NCBI GenBank assembly: GCA_025024175.1 | Contig: QCXZ01000137.1 | Span: forward strand, 27,953,327-28,017,326 | Direction: 5' to 3' | DNA: 64,000 nt | DNA from: Rhyzopertha dominica | Lineage: Eukaryota; Arthropoda; Insecta; Coleoptera; Bostrichidae | Part shown: positions 11,918 to 22,974 of the stretch, in pieces | How the letters are laid out: each line of letters begins with the position of its first letter | Position numbering within the stretch: position 1 is the stretch's first letter | Position numbers and translations under genes: made by a program | The notes under the pieces: generated by a model | The model's database searches: none | What the model saw: only the letters and a program-made list of their open reading frames with translations | Told to the model about the DNA's origin: nothing

Positions 11918-12700
11918 AGGGTAAGTCAAGAGGAATGATGCACCAAACACCTGAACTTCATTATACATACGAAAATAATGTAATGTTCTAGCCCTAATTT
12001 TCATTTCCTAGTTACAGCATAATAACAAATACAAAATTGCAAACAATAACACTTTGTTAATTATAGAATTCTAATAATAAATGTTCACAATGCAGCCATT
12101 GACATAAATATTTTCTACTCTANCTATGCGAAAGGTGCATGTCGCTCTCGTAATTGCTTCATGCTTTTTTTATTGCCTTCTGCAGTATTATTAATACGTC
12201 GAATTAGTCATCCTGAGTGTACTTTTATTTTGTACACTTCATTTTTAAACCATCCCAATATGCAATAATCTAGTTGCCCGACCCGATGACAGAAATGTTT
12301 AGCAGCTCCATCGTGCTGGTAATTGATAATTATATTGTTAGAGGAAGATCCCCTAGAAGCCCTTGTACTTCGTAAAAAAAATTAAGTAACAATCTGGTCA
12401 TAATATGCCAGTTATTAGTACTATTGATACCGTAGTGTGTGAGTGTTGCTTCATCCATAAACACTATATGCGGTACAACATAGTATTATTTATCCACCGA
12501 CAAAATTCTACATGGCTAGCATAATCTTCCAGTTGCTGGTGCTGCATTTTCTGTAAATGATATATGGATTTAAGCTCTGCCAATTGGATGTGTTGAGAAT
12601 TGGAATAAATGAAAGCACTAAAAAGTTTTTTGAAAGTTGTCTTCGAGGAAGAATGCGAATAATCAAAATCAAAAAAGCCGTGTCTATTCATCAGGGCGCT
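11918..12700 (-). pseudogene. Mariner-like transposase relic (DUF4817-type family)
   Basis: Read on the minus strand, the order of motifs is HLQKMQHQQLEDYASHVEFCRW (helix before the catalytic core), VFMDEATLTHYGI (first catalytic aspartate) and, after a frameshift, NYQHDGAAKHFCHRV (second catalytic aspartate). GWFKNEVYKIKV and RRINNTAE then follow towards the C-terminus. This is the layout of the insect mariner-like family whose N-terminus is annotated DUF4817. At least two shifts and a stop disable it. The 3' end of the element is probably at 11918-11943, where tatacagggtaagtcaagaggaatg resembles the ends of the foldback element at 18316. The 5' part (N-terminal domain and other end) is missing. 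Confidence 0.7.
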
Positions 12701-13236
12701 TCAATGTATAGGACATTTTACTACTCATCGGGGCGCTACGATGTATAGGAAACGTCATTAGTGGGGCAGGTGTTACAATTACTAGCGGGGTTGGGTAGTA
12801 GTAAACCAAAGAATATCAGCAAACAAGAATGGCCAGTGTTGTTAAATTTTGTGGAATGAGTTACAGCGCCATCTGTGAATGTTTTATGTGAACTACATTA
12901 ATGAAACGACCAGCAGGTGTAGCCGATAAATCAGAAACTCCGAGTCATACAAATGTCATTTATTTTGACGTTTATTTCTTACCTTAATTTTAAAACCTGG
13001 TATCTACTTTGCCCACTATTTTACAGGAAATTAAGAAAACAATCTTTTTAATTTACGTTTCGTTTCGTGTAAAATAGTGGCAAAGGAAATGCGAGGTTTA
13101 AAAAAACTGCGAATTATTTGAATTGTCGTAAATGTAATTACCAGAAATAAGATTCAAAAACAATGTTTATCTTGCACCATTGTTTATTATTATGTGTGGG
13201 AACTACTCTTTTATTTAGTTTATTTTGCTCTGGCAT

Positions 13237-13488
13237 TTAAAAGCAATTCGCTAGAAAGTATCCTCTACATACCACAAATGATGCTCGAATGGATGTAAAG
13301 CTGCGAGACTGCACGTCCAAATTGTTTGTCCGTTTTACCTGTTCTTCACACATGGCATCTTCTCTTGGGAAGTGGTGAAATGTGATATTTGAGTTTGTTA
13401 AATATTTATTACTACAGTTCTTTACCGCACAGTTTGTCTGTGTGATACCTTCGGCATTTTCGAAACTAACAATTTTAACACTTTTCAA
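13237..13488 (-). pseudogene. THAP zinc-finger domain relic
   Basis: The minus-strand frame reads CAVKNCSNKY, then ITFHHFPRED about ten residues later, and ends with CRGYFLANCF. The THAP domain has a C-x(2-4)-C pair at the N-terminus, an HxFP block and a final C-x2-H followed by F. Here the first cysteine pair and HHFP are clear, while the last histidine is replaced by tyrosine. In a shifted frame the upstream bases spell MPKV, the usual THAP start, which suggests a frameshift right after the start. THAP domains bind DNA in P-element-type transposases and in host regulators; which one this came from cannot be told. Confidence 0.5.
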
Positions 13489-13917
13489 GGTACAAAATTA
13501 AAGCAAGTGTCTTACCTTCTTTGTATTCAACTTCAGTGTCACAATATACTACATACCTGTAACTTTAAGCATAAAAATGCCACCAAAAAGGTTAACAGGT
13601 TGCAAAATAATAATAACTATAACATATTAAAATATCGTATAAGTAGGTACGTTGGAAACTTGCGACAATTTTTTGCTAGATATCAAAGCGTGACATCAAC
13701 TTGATTTGAACATACCTTGATTTAAACGTAATCCCGCGTGCATGCGTTAGCCGTGCTTCACACACAGCACAGAGTGACATCTATGAATGTTGTATCCATA
13801 ACAGTATCGTGTATAGTTGGTTGCAGCAATAGCGTTTACGGTTATCTAATATGAGAGTGTCCACTACCTGTAGTAAACGGACGTTCACACGTACGTACAC
13901 CCGCGGACATAGAAAAT

Positions 13918-14395
13918 GTTCATAATGATCGTTCATGTCATTGGAGGCTACGAAAATGTCATCGATAAATACGAAAACTGACTCTAAATCCCGCGTTATT
14001 TCGTCAAGAAAACGTTGACACGTCTGACCCGCGTTACGCAATCCAAAGGGTGTGAAAAGGTATTCGAACAAACCAAATGGAGTGATTATTGCGGTTTTTT
14101 CTATATCGCTTGAAGCTACGGGTATTTGATTATAAGCCTGAACTAAATCAATTTTAGAAAACACATTTTTACCATACAGTTGGTGCGTGAAATCTTCTAT
14201 GTGCGGTGGTGTGTACCTGTCCGGGATGGTGCGAGCATTCAGAGCGCGGTAGTCTCCACATGGTCGCAATCGTCCGTCCTTCTTGGGTACGATGTGGAGC
14301 GGCGATGCCCACGGACTCTTAGAGGGGCGGATGATTCCTTGTTTCAAAAGAAGCTCGAATTCTGTCTTCGCCGCCTTTAATCGGTCCGGAGCCAA
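13918..14395 (-). pseudogene. Gypsy-type reverse transcriptase, N-terminal part
   Basis: The frame opens around [14 protein letters not shown] and goes through [41 protein letters not shown] (first catalytic aspartate), [16 protein letters not shown] and [12 protein letters not shown] (the FIDD form of the YxDD box). After DMNDHYEHF the similarity ends and the frame runs into unrelated sequence until 13781. Roughly the fingers and palm are present, about 160 residues; thumb, connection and RNase H are missing. It is joined to the protease segment upstream by a frameshift and a small deletion near 14400-14430. Confidence 0.85.
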
Positions 14396-14905
14396 TCTAC
14401 GGGGCTTGCTATAGACCGGGGGACCAGGACTTCCGGATATTGGGCAAGTAACTGATGATAGCTGCTCTCTCTGTCCAGTGTTTTAATTGATGCTATTTGC
14501 GCGTTAGCATCACTGCCTATCGCGCTTAGGTTTGTAGTGGTGTCTCGTATGGCTTTGTTTCGTGGATCGATGAACAGATTATAGTATGAAAGGAAATCCA
14601 TACCTATAATTGGCATTTCCACGTCGGCCAAAATGAAATTCCAGAGAAATTCGCGCCTTAGTGAAAGATTTAAGTTCAAAGTAATCGTACCGTACGTTTT
14701 TGTGCGAGAGCCATTTGCTGCATACAGTTCATACTCGCATACACTTGCACCTTTTACGCGTGATTTCGGGTATACACATACGTCTGCACCAGTGTCTATT
14801 AAAAATTTTATTTTTGTGTTCCGATCCGTTACAAAAATGCGGCTGCTTTTGGGACCGTCTGGTTCAACCGCACATATGGACGGCCCTTCTAGTTTTCCGA
14901 TTTTG
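14377..14905 (-). pseudogene. Gypsy-type aspartic protease segment
   Basis: This lies in a different frame from gag, as usual for retroelements that shift frame between gag and pol. KFLIDTGADVCVYP holds the catalytic DTG. MPIIGMDFLSYYNLFID is the ILGxD-like flap-end block. The open frame ends at 14377, where the reverse transcriptase resumes in another frame after an apparent small deletion. The protease would cut the Gag-Pol precursor inside the virus-like particle. Confidence 0.8.
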
Positions 14906-15737
14906 TCTTGTATTTACATGGGGGAACGCACTTTTCCGGCAGACACTTTTCACCGAATCTGTAGTGATACCAGCAGGTGTCGTATCGTCTGCGGCTTCCG
15001 CTGCGGTTACGCGCTGTGCTCCTTGATCGCGACCGTGATCTTCCTTGACGTTGATCTCTTTGTTCTAGGACTGCATTTACCATGAGTCGCGTAGCTAACA
15101 TTTCTTCGTACAATTTTTCTAGCGTCGTCTTTGGAATGGATTCTTCACTTTTAGATGGTGGTTCTGCAACGGTGGCAATTCTTCTTCTTTCCGTGTTAGG
15201 TATATCGTGTATTCGGTCTGCAATTTCAGCTAATTTGTTGCCATCCTTTTCTGTAATAGCCGCTAGTACCTGCTGTGTTTTTATGGGGAGCCGAGTTTTC
15301 CACATCTCTACCAAAAAATCATCTGTGACAGACGAGTTTGATAGTTTTTTTAGATGTCGCCAAAATTGTGTAGGTGTTCTGTCGCCAAGCTCTTCGTTTT
15401 CTAATAGTTTTCGCACTTTTGCAGAATCGGAGTCGGAAAGTCGCTTTATTAGAGCTTCTTTGATTGTTTCATACTTTTTATTTTCCGGGAGGTCTGAAAG
15501 TATATCTTCCACTTCTTCCAAATACTGTGGGCTGAGCTCGCTAATTACGTGCATAAATTTGATGTCATCTTTGGTAATACGATTCACGGCAAACGTTGCC
15601 TCAACCTGAGTAAACCAAAGAGGAACCTTTTTTGCCCAGAATGGTGGTAACTTGATGGCTGAAACTGCTCCTATGCTGACTGCCTCCTCTCCTCCGTTTA
15701 TTTTATCTCTGAGTTCTTCCTCCTTGTTATTTGTCAT
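14889..15737 (-). CDS. Ty3/gypsy Gag protein
   Basis: A 282-residue open frame starts 38 bases inside the 5' LTR boundary, just past the primer binding site. The first 180 residues have the insect gypsy Gag capsid pattern: FWAKKVPLWFTQVEATF, then a helix-rich region with LLENEELGDRTPTQFWRHL. A serine-arginine-rich linker (QGRSRSRSRSTARNRSGSRR) precedes a cysteine-rich tail, CWYHYRFGEKCLPEKCVPPC, which resembles a nucleocapsid zinc binder without matching CX2CX4HX4C. It would build the intracellular particle and bind element RNA. The frame is intact. Confidence 0.8.
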   Translation of the reverse strand: MTNNKEEELRDKINGGEEAVSIGAVSAIKLPPFWAKKVPLWFTQVEATFAVNRITKDDIKFMHVISELSPQYLEEVEDILSDLPENKKYETIKEALIKRLSDSDSAKVRKLLENEELGDRTPTQFWRHLKKLSNSSVTDDFLVEMWKTRLPIKTQQVLAAITEKDGNKLAEIADRIHDIPNTERRRIATVAEPPSKSEESIPKTTLEKLYEEMLATRLMVNAVLEQRDQRQGRSRSRSRSTARNRSGSRRRYDTCWYHYRFGEKCLPEKCVPPCKYKTKSEN

Positions 15738-15755
15738 CGTTCACGGCACTTCCGT

Positions 15756-15773
15756 ATCACGTCGGGATCACCA
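15756..15773 (-). promoter_or_regulatory. Primer binding site of gypsy element
   Basis: Directly after the LTR end (minus strand) comes TGGTGATCCCGACGTGAT, preceded by a one-base spacer. The position and the TGG start are those of a tRNA 3'-end complement that primes minus-strand DNA. The tRNA species was not determined. Confidence 0.6.
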
Positions 15774-15774
15774 A

Positions 15775-16070
15775 TGTAGTTATTAACGCGTTTATAATAA
15801 AACTACACGTTTACTACGAACAGATTTATTTTAACGTTCTTACGATGGTCTATCGGGGATGCAGCGGACGGAGCGGTTTACCGATATGCACACTATGAAA
15901 AAGCAAATACCTCACTGGCGTCCTGGCCCATCTGGCACGTTTCACAGCACAGTTGGAATCCAGGCACTGTCCTAAATGTCTTTATTGGGGGCTAGCACCG
16001 AACTGTTTATTGTTTATTACGGTCTGAGTTTGCCTGACCTGAACATACTGAGAAAACGGTACCCCCTACA
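15775..16070 (-). repeat. 5' LTR of truncated gypsy element
   Basis: This 296-bp segment starts TGTAGGGGGTACC and ends GTTAATAACTACA on the minus strand, giving TGTAG...CTACA ends. An aataaa block (…gttaaaataaatctg) lies inside as a possible polyadenylation signal. No second copy is present in the window because the 3' end of the element is missing. Confidence 0.75.
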
Positions 16071-18000
16071 GTAAGCAAAATGCATATTATTGAAATTTGG
16101 TAAACCATTGTATATTACTGTAGTTTAAAGAGCGCTTATATTGAATCAATCAAACCGTCTAAACCATATCAAATTTGAATAAATAGTACTGTATGNGGAT
16201 GACAGTGCTAGACATCAACTTAAAAGAATACAATATCTGCTGTTACTGGTTACAAAAAAATAAATTTTTATTGTCTATATAATTCCAAACTCTGGTAAGT
16301 TACTGCCCTCCAGAATTGAACAAAACAATATTTTTTTTATTAACTACGCACAAAAATTAACATATGTTAGTGAATTTTTACAGTTGATTATGACAAATTT
16401 ATAAAAATTATTCATAAAAGATTTGACACATTTCGTGAACCGGAAGTTTTTTCTTTTGCTTCTGGGGTACACTATAGCACCACAGCTAATTTACTTCATG
16501 GTAAATGCACTTCAAGTATATAATATTTGCATCTCTACAAATTTGTCTGAAGTTAACCGTTTGTGAGAAAAAAATCTTTTCCAAACTAATACTAATAATA
16601 ACGTTATATATCAATATCCCTGTTATACTTAGTTTGGACCACATTTTGATATATCCTCACCACTGCTTGATATTTTCATTAAAATCTAAATTGCCCGAGT
16701 ACTTATCTGTAGAAATTTAATTTTGCAACTTGTAATATTGCAATGTCTTTGTCCCATTTTTTTTAAACAATCTGTTTTTTTAAGTCAGCTAATGTTATTA
16801 AATAATGTATCCAGAATTTAGTTTAGAATGATTCCAAAGTGTTCATGGATAATTAAGTAAATACGGAAGTAAACACAAACTTACTTTCACTAAAAAAAGA
16901 AGTCGTATTTTCCCCTGTCTGCTTGTCAGTTGTGATAATAATTATTCACCTTTGCTAAACTTCATCATTGAGAGCCAACAAATAAATTAAACTGGAACCT
17001 AGCGAACCAAGCGGAGCAGAGTAAACTAGTAAGGGTAGCAAGCAAGCAAGCATATGAATTTTCGAATAATATCTGAAACTTGAAACACCGAGGAGTGTTA
17101 TAACGGTAGCATACCTTCCAGTGATATAACGCAAATGGCTCTACCTTCACCGCTATGCGGCAACTAGCTGTACCGCTTTTACTCGGAAGGGTTGTGATCC
17201 AAAATACCCCGCCCGATATGCCGCCCGGCTAGATCGTCTAATTTTCTATGTCCGCGGGTGTACATACATCAATAATTACAAATAGTGATTAGTTTATCTT
17301 TTTGTGTACATTAGTTTTTCTACAAAAGGTACATAGGTAATGCAAGCATACACACATTTATAAATATCAAAGAATAAAAGACAAATAACTGAAAAAAGAA
17401 CCTCTAATGGATGTAAAAATTTCTTTTAATTAATGTTTGAAAATAACCTAATATCCAGGTCGCACCGAAGATTTTTGCAGACTTTAATAAAAAAATAATA
17501 AATAAGAGAATATGTATTCACCTTTAAATTCTATACACTTATTCATATATATAGATAGTATCAAAATAGATAAATAGAGACAATTCAATAGAAATGCATG
17601 TTTTAAGAAAAAAAAAACAAAATAGATAATGTTGAACCTGAAAATTATTTAATAGAATGTTTTATTTAATGTATAAGAAAACACTGTGTCAATTTCACTT
17701 TATTCACTTGTACATTTGCTACATAAAATTGGTATACCACACAGTGGCTTCTTTAAACAAACCTTTTTTAGCCCATGATGTCGCAAACTTATAGCTTAAA
17801 ATATTATATGTATTTAATGTACTTCATCTAATAGCAAAAGCTTAAAAATAGCCTAGTTTCTAATTTAATAGGTATAGGAGGTAATTCTGAATTTACTTAT
17901 TTTGCTAAAAAAGAAAATATAATTTTGGATAAATCTGTAACCGGTTCTTAACTACATTTAATAGAAGACACCAAAAATTGCAAGTAAATGTAGTTAAATT
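16071..18000. other. No recognisable gene
   Basis: Very AT-rich. Short frames have no motifs. A 23-base block at 17241-17263 is identical to the gypsy truncation junction at 13895-13917 in the opposite orientation. An unread base sits at 16196. Confidence 0.4.
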
Positions 18001-18741
18001 AGTGTAGACCCGATGAATGGCGCCGCAAGTAAAATTTCCTATACGACGGAGCTCGCCGACGAATAGCAAATATTATATAACTGTTCAAAAATATAAAGTA
18101 CACTGTTATGCTGATGATACTTAGCTTTACTGCGGTACAAAAATAGATGAATCACTGTTAATAATTTTGTGCATAAATGAAAAAAAATCATGAGTAATGG
18201 TATTTCCTAAGAGGCAATACCATTTGTGTAATATTAACTTAAATTTCATGATTAACGGAATCTTACTTACTTGCGTAGATAAGGTAAAAATGTGGGTCTT
18301 GTGACTGACAATATACAGGGTGATTCAAGAGAAAGTGACAATGGGAAATGGTAGTATTCACAATTCTGAACAAAAAAAACTGGTATCGACTTATACCCTA
18401 AAGCGCTCCGTTTTAGAGATACAACCCTTAGAGTTGAAATTAAACAACCGCTTTTTCTGAAAAATCTACAATCTAGAAATATTGAAATTTGAAATTCCGG
18501 AAATCATGTTAGCTATAGGAGGACCTGATTTCAGACGCATTTTCATTTTACATTCACTGAGGGGTAAAAAACTTAAGGAAGGGTAGTTACCCTTTTCTTA
18601 ATAACTGTTCATCCCTTAGTGGTTTCACGGTTATCACCTTCTGTATGTAAACAAGATTAATCGTGAATATGAATAATGAAATAAACGGTATTACCGTCAC
18701 AATTAAGTAAAAGTTATTCAGATTTCGGTTTACAGTCAATC

Positions 18742-18816
18742 ATGCCTAGTCTGTTTACGTATGCTGAATATGCCGATATGGTACTCGATTTGTGTATGAT
18801 ACGGCCAGAAAAATGA
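18742..18816 (+). pseudogene. N-terminal stub of mariner-like transposase (left arm)
   Basis: Twenty-four codons begin MPSLFTYAEYADMVL and end at a tga after MIRPEK. EYADMV is the hallmark start of the DUF4817-type domain (a helix-turn-helix, DNA-binding part of this transposase family). A frame change occurs after MVL relative to the right-arm copy. Confidence 0.6.
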
Positions 18817-18918
18817 TTTCCATATTCTTTAGAAGCAGCTGATGTACTCCCCTGGCAAAAACCATACACAAATACCATATTGGCATATTGAGCGTGTGTA
18901 ACACACTAGGCATGATTA
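18780..18918 (-). pseudogene. N-terminal stub of mariner-like transposase (right arm)
   Basis: On the minus strand the start MPSV is followed, after a frameshift, by QYANMVFVYGFCQGSTSAA and SKEYGNHFSGRIIHKSST. This matches the DUF4817-type pattern YADMVFVYGFC...AA..EY..RFP.RR. The frame runs through the loop of the foldback and into the other arm. The motif is better preserved here than in the left arm, and identifies the family. Confidence 0.65.
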
Positions 18919-19960
18919 ATTGTAAACTGGAATCTTAATAAATTTTACTTATTTGTGACAGTAATATCGTTGGTTTCATTTGTCATAGCCTTGCTGATGT
19001 TACTTTAATATCTCGTTTCTGTTTAAGCATGTTCCAATAAAATGTGTTTATCTCGAAAACGGTTAATCTTATCCACATACAAAAAGAGTAACTTTTTTGT
19101 GCAAGAATAACTATAGGTTTTAAAAATTAGGTCAGAACCGTGAAACCGCTAAGGGATGAAAAATTATTGATATGAAAAGGGTAACTACCCTTAAGTTTTC
19201 TACCCCTCAGTAAATACAAGAAAATGAAAATGTGTCTACAATCAGGCCCTTCTATAACTAAGATGATTTCCGGAATTTCAAATTTGAATATTTCTAGATT
19301 GCTTGGATATTTCAGAAGGAGTGGTTGTTTAATTACAACTTTTAAGGTTTGCATCTCTGAAACGGAGCGCTTTAGGATATAAGTCGATACAAGTTTTTTT
19401 TTGTTCAGAACTGTGAATACTACCATTTCCCAAAATATTGTCACTTCCTCCTGAATCACTCTATATTAAGGTTGTTAGTATTAGAAATACGATAATTAAT
19501 GTAAAAAATATCTACGCAAGTAGATATTTTAAATAAGTCAACCATTAAAGAGCTTTGCAATGCTTTGGTACTTTCATATTTTGCATTTTGTGATATAGCA
19601 ATGGCCCCTGTAGACTACGATACATCGATGAAAATGCAAAGATTCAGAACTGTTGTACTAAGCTTATTTGTGGCAATAAACAAAGACAATACCTTTCACA
19701 CAAAATAACTGAATGAACAGGTTGAATATATTAAACAGACTTCAATTTTATATGATGCAGTAATAACTCTTCATAAACCGACCCATCTCTACAAAATACC
19801 TAATCAGATTTATAACAGACGTGTACAACATTAACATCCGTAGTAAACTGCTTACAACAATAAGGGCATATTTCAAAGATCTCTTAGTTATAACATTGCT
19901 GTGACTATGGGCTCTAAAATTACTAAACATTTCTTTAAAACACTTTTTGTGGCCAAAATG

Positions 19961-21062
19961 TCTATTTTTATGACGGTCTTTTCATTCAAGTGATAAAACA
20001 GAGGTGGTCCAAAGTGACCCAACTTGCTCAAATAACCATAATTTTGATTTTTGATCTACTGAAAGTACCATTACCGGAATGTCTTTTGGTGTAAAAAAAC
20101 TTAATAATTTGTTTCGGATCTAAAGTAACAGATTGCTAAGATATCGTTAAACTGCAGATACTATTTATATCTTCCCTAACAATTTTAGAGTGAATACACC
20201 GTACCACTGGCACCAAATTATGCATTTTATTTCTTAATTTGATGTTATCAAGCAAACGCACACTACTATGGTGATGACTCCTTTTCATCTGCGCAAAGCA
20301 CCCGAATGTGAGAGGCTTCACCTTTTGATAACAAAAACAAGCAGGCATGTTGGTGTCCAATAAAGATACTATCTATGCAGTTTACTCAAAATAAAAGCGC
20401 GGCATTACCATAATCAATACTGCACGGGTATACAGGTAGCGCGTTTTACACATGAAGTAAACAAATGACCTCCATAAACCGTGAAATTTGCGCATAGAAG
20501 TACAAGTTGCAAGAAGTGCATGTTTATTTCATTAAGCCATCACGTCATAATAAATTATACCGTTACGGAAAATGAAATCTAGTAAATTAGAGTTTTCACT
20601 ACAATCTGCTCTAATAAGTTCTGTTAAAGACAGCAATATTTCATGAGACTATTAAGCTAGTTAAACAGGGCGTGCGAACTTAATTAAAAATTCTCGCTGA
20701 AGAAAATCCTCGTAATGCTCGTGCAGGATATGTTGCATAATTTGCAAAATGAGCAAAGCTCACCTCTCGCGCAAGTTTCAAGAGAGGCTGCTGCAAAAAT
20801 AAGCTACAAAGCCTGGCGGTGTTTTCGCCAACGGGCCCAAACAGTAGGTACAATCTATACATTATATATTATTGCTTTTATGTACATTATTCGGATTAGC
20901 ATGTTATTAATAATAGGTTGTTTTGTAGTAAATGTTGCTGGAACACTGGTATACCGAAAGTAGGCTCTAGATTCAGCTTGTTGAGAGAAAATTCAAGCAT
21001 TATATTAATTTATGAATGCGTGTAGTCAAACTAGTTGAAAATTAGTTATAAGACGAAATACA
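19961..21062. other. No recognisable gene
   Basis: No supported feature. Small frames at 20136-20360 and 20680-20963 lack motifs; 20715-20840 is slightly less AT-rich than its surroundings. Confidence 0.35.
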
Positions 21063-22040
21063 TTGTCGTCGTTACACTGTAAAAATACTTTACTACTAAA
21101 ACTGCCTGACTTTTCCAAAGCGCTCCACCTGTTTAACTTCAGGCTTCTTTTGAGTATACTACGTTATTCTAGCTTTGATGCTACTGCTATAGAGTTTTTT
21201 GCTTCGTATTTGAGTGATAGATACGCACACTGTATGTTAGATGTTGTATCGTTGAGTGATATAGGTATCCCGCAGAGATCAATTCTGGGTACACTACTGT
21301 TTCTGTTATACATATACGTCCAACTTTAGGTTAGCTGACTTTAGCTGTCCCTGTCATATGTATGCTGATGGCATTCAGCATTCAATTCCAACATTAACAT
21401 TTTCCTTCCATCCTAGCGATTTGATAAAATCAGTTTCCACTCTGAATTCTGACAGAAGTAAGCTATCTGTGCTGTCGCAGTATTGCCTCTGATTAATATT
21501 TTCTTAGATAACAGGTAGGTACTGCGCTGAAGTGTTTTAATGAGGTTAGAGGCTTAGGGCTATATTTAGACTATAAGTTACAATATGGCTAGGAATGCTT
21601 TCTATGCTCCTAACATGATTTATGTTTATTGGAGTTTTTTAACTAATAAAACAAATTTATATTTCTGCAACGCATTATAGTTTTATCACATTACAACTAC
21701 TGTGTTATTGGGCTCGGTGTATCCAAACCATGCAAAACCCTTGCCTAAGGTTTGCTTATGGTATAGACGGGGTTAGCATGTATTATACAAACTTAAGGAT
21801 GCCAACTGGCTGAATATGGAAAGACGTAAGTTTCCGAATTTTTCTGTATTCTGTTTCAAAATTCTGTCGCTACGAGCGCCACCAAATCTATCAATCGAGT
21901 TCGATTTCGTACTGATGTTCACAATGTGAACATTAGACGTAACGGTCTCAAACATAAAACCTCTTAGTTTAAGTTATAATATTTTTTATTGTTGGAATGC
22001 TGTGCCACGAAATCTAAAGTTATTATTACAAATTTATTGG
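21063..22040 (+). pseudogene. Second LINE reverse transcriptase relic (CR1/Jockey group)
   Basis: DFSKALHLFNFRLLLSILRY (from about 21111) is the first catalytic block with the key aspartate at DFSKA. IEFFASYLSDRY and IPQRSILGTLLFLLYI (normally PQGSILGPLLF) follow. In shifted frames come HMYADGIQ (YADD box with the second aspartate changed to glycine), VRGLGLYLDYKL, NALVLSHYNYC, MQNPCLRFAYGIDG and NAVPRNLKLL. The order is that of a complete reverse transcriptase and C-terminal tail, about 320 residues, dead by many shifts. It is related to the relic at 18.0-19.96 kb but is not the same copy. Confidence 0.7.
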
Positions 22041-22974
22041 TTGAGTAAAACAGTTACTTTGACGCTGTATACTATTAGATATTTTTCGCTTTTTTGTAGA
22101 AATGATTACCTGTCATCTCTATGGACTCGAGTGGTGGCATTCGACCCGAGAGGACGTGTTTTTGAGTGCTATGAAGTGACTACCTATGATCTGTGTGTTT
22201 GTTTTAATTTGTGATTAAAAAAGAGTACAATCGGCACACATTAATTAAAAGTGCATGGTGATTCGGTGTACGTATGTACCGTGTGGCGTTTGTTGGGCTG
22301 CCAGCAAGAAAGGAGAGGGATTCAACGCCGATCACGCCAACATTAGGCGGTGTTTTGATAAGCAGCTAAGTCTTAGTATAATTGTATATAACAGGTACAT
22401 AATTTGTCTCATAAACAATAACAACTTCCCAAATTCAATATCAGATATATGTTTTTTTCCTTTAGAATAAATATAGCAGCATCCTACAAAATTTTGCCTC
22501 TTACGGTGTCGGATGGCAAATAGCTCACTCTTAACAGGTATATAGTCGGCAAAAAGGCTCCGATTCTGGGAAATAGCCTAGTCCGGAGATAGCAAGTTGT
22601 TTATGTTTAAGAGGGTGACACGAAGAGAAATGGGCATGTTCAAAATGTAATTGTAATTGATAACGATATCTAGAAATAGAATAGCATTAAGGAAGCTTAA
22701 AAACAAATACATACCGCAGTAGGAACAAGTAGAACGAAAAACTAACAAAATAATGAAAACTACTTTCGTCTTTTCAGGCGTTCTTTCAGACAAAAAAAAC
22801 AAACAAAAAACCTCTTACAGTAACAACGAATCTACGAAAGAAAACAACAAAATAGATGCATAAGGAAAAGGGAATATGCTGGCAACGTATATAAGCCCAA
22901 ATATTAATACAGCTTGTGATGGTTAGCTCACGATCGGCGACATACCGAACAATTGCTATTAACTCTTAGATCTC
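22041..22974. other. No recognisable gene
   Basis: No motif-bearing frame on either strand. Confidence 0.35.

Larger units (their letters stand above)
13895..16070 (-). mobile_element. Ty3/gypsy LTR retrotransposon, 3'-truncated
   Basis: Minus-strand order: LTR (15775-16070), primer binding site, gag, protease, reverse transcriptase. The element stops abruptly near 13918 inside reverse transcriptase, so RNase H, integrase and the 3' LTR are absent. LTR ends are TGTAG...CTACA. The frame carries several disabling breaks, so this copy is inactive. It is a different family from the gypsy element at 62.2-64 kb. Confidence 0.8.
18316..19463. mobile_element. Foldback element made from two mariner-like 5' ends
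   Basis: The left arm (18316-18815) and right arm (about 18836-19463) are inverted copies of each other over nearly their whole length, with a ~110-base extra stretch in the right arm. The outer ends read cagggtgattcaagag and, in reverse complement, a mutated equivalent; both are flanked by TA. Each arm contains the start of a mariner-like transposase of the DUF4817-type family, so the element is two head-to-head 5' halves lacking the catalytic part. It sits inside a LINE relic. Confidence 0.75.
18005..19960 (+). pseudogene. LINE reverse transcriptase relic (CR1/Jockey group), split by foldback element
   Basis: Upstream of the insertion, HCYADDT then a stop then LYCGTKIDESL (about 18105-18150) is the catalytic YADD box, and NFMINGILLTCVDKVKNVGLVTDN (18240-18311) is the PKYLGV-type block. 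Downstream of the foldback element the similarity resumes with LCNALVLSYFAFCDIAMAPVDYD (19553-19620), then blocks matching the C-terminal region (NRPISTKYLIRFITDVYNINIRS in a shifted frame). Stops and shifts are frequent. The enzyme would have copied LINE RNA into target DNA. Confidence 0.65.

Noticed and set aside
14633..15609. Long plus-strand frames over the gypsy gag and protease
   Set aside because: They mirror the minus-strand gag and protease frames, which have clear family motifs; the plus-strand products have none.
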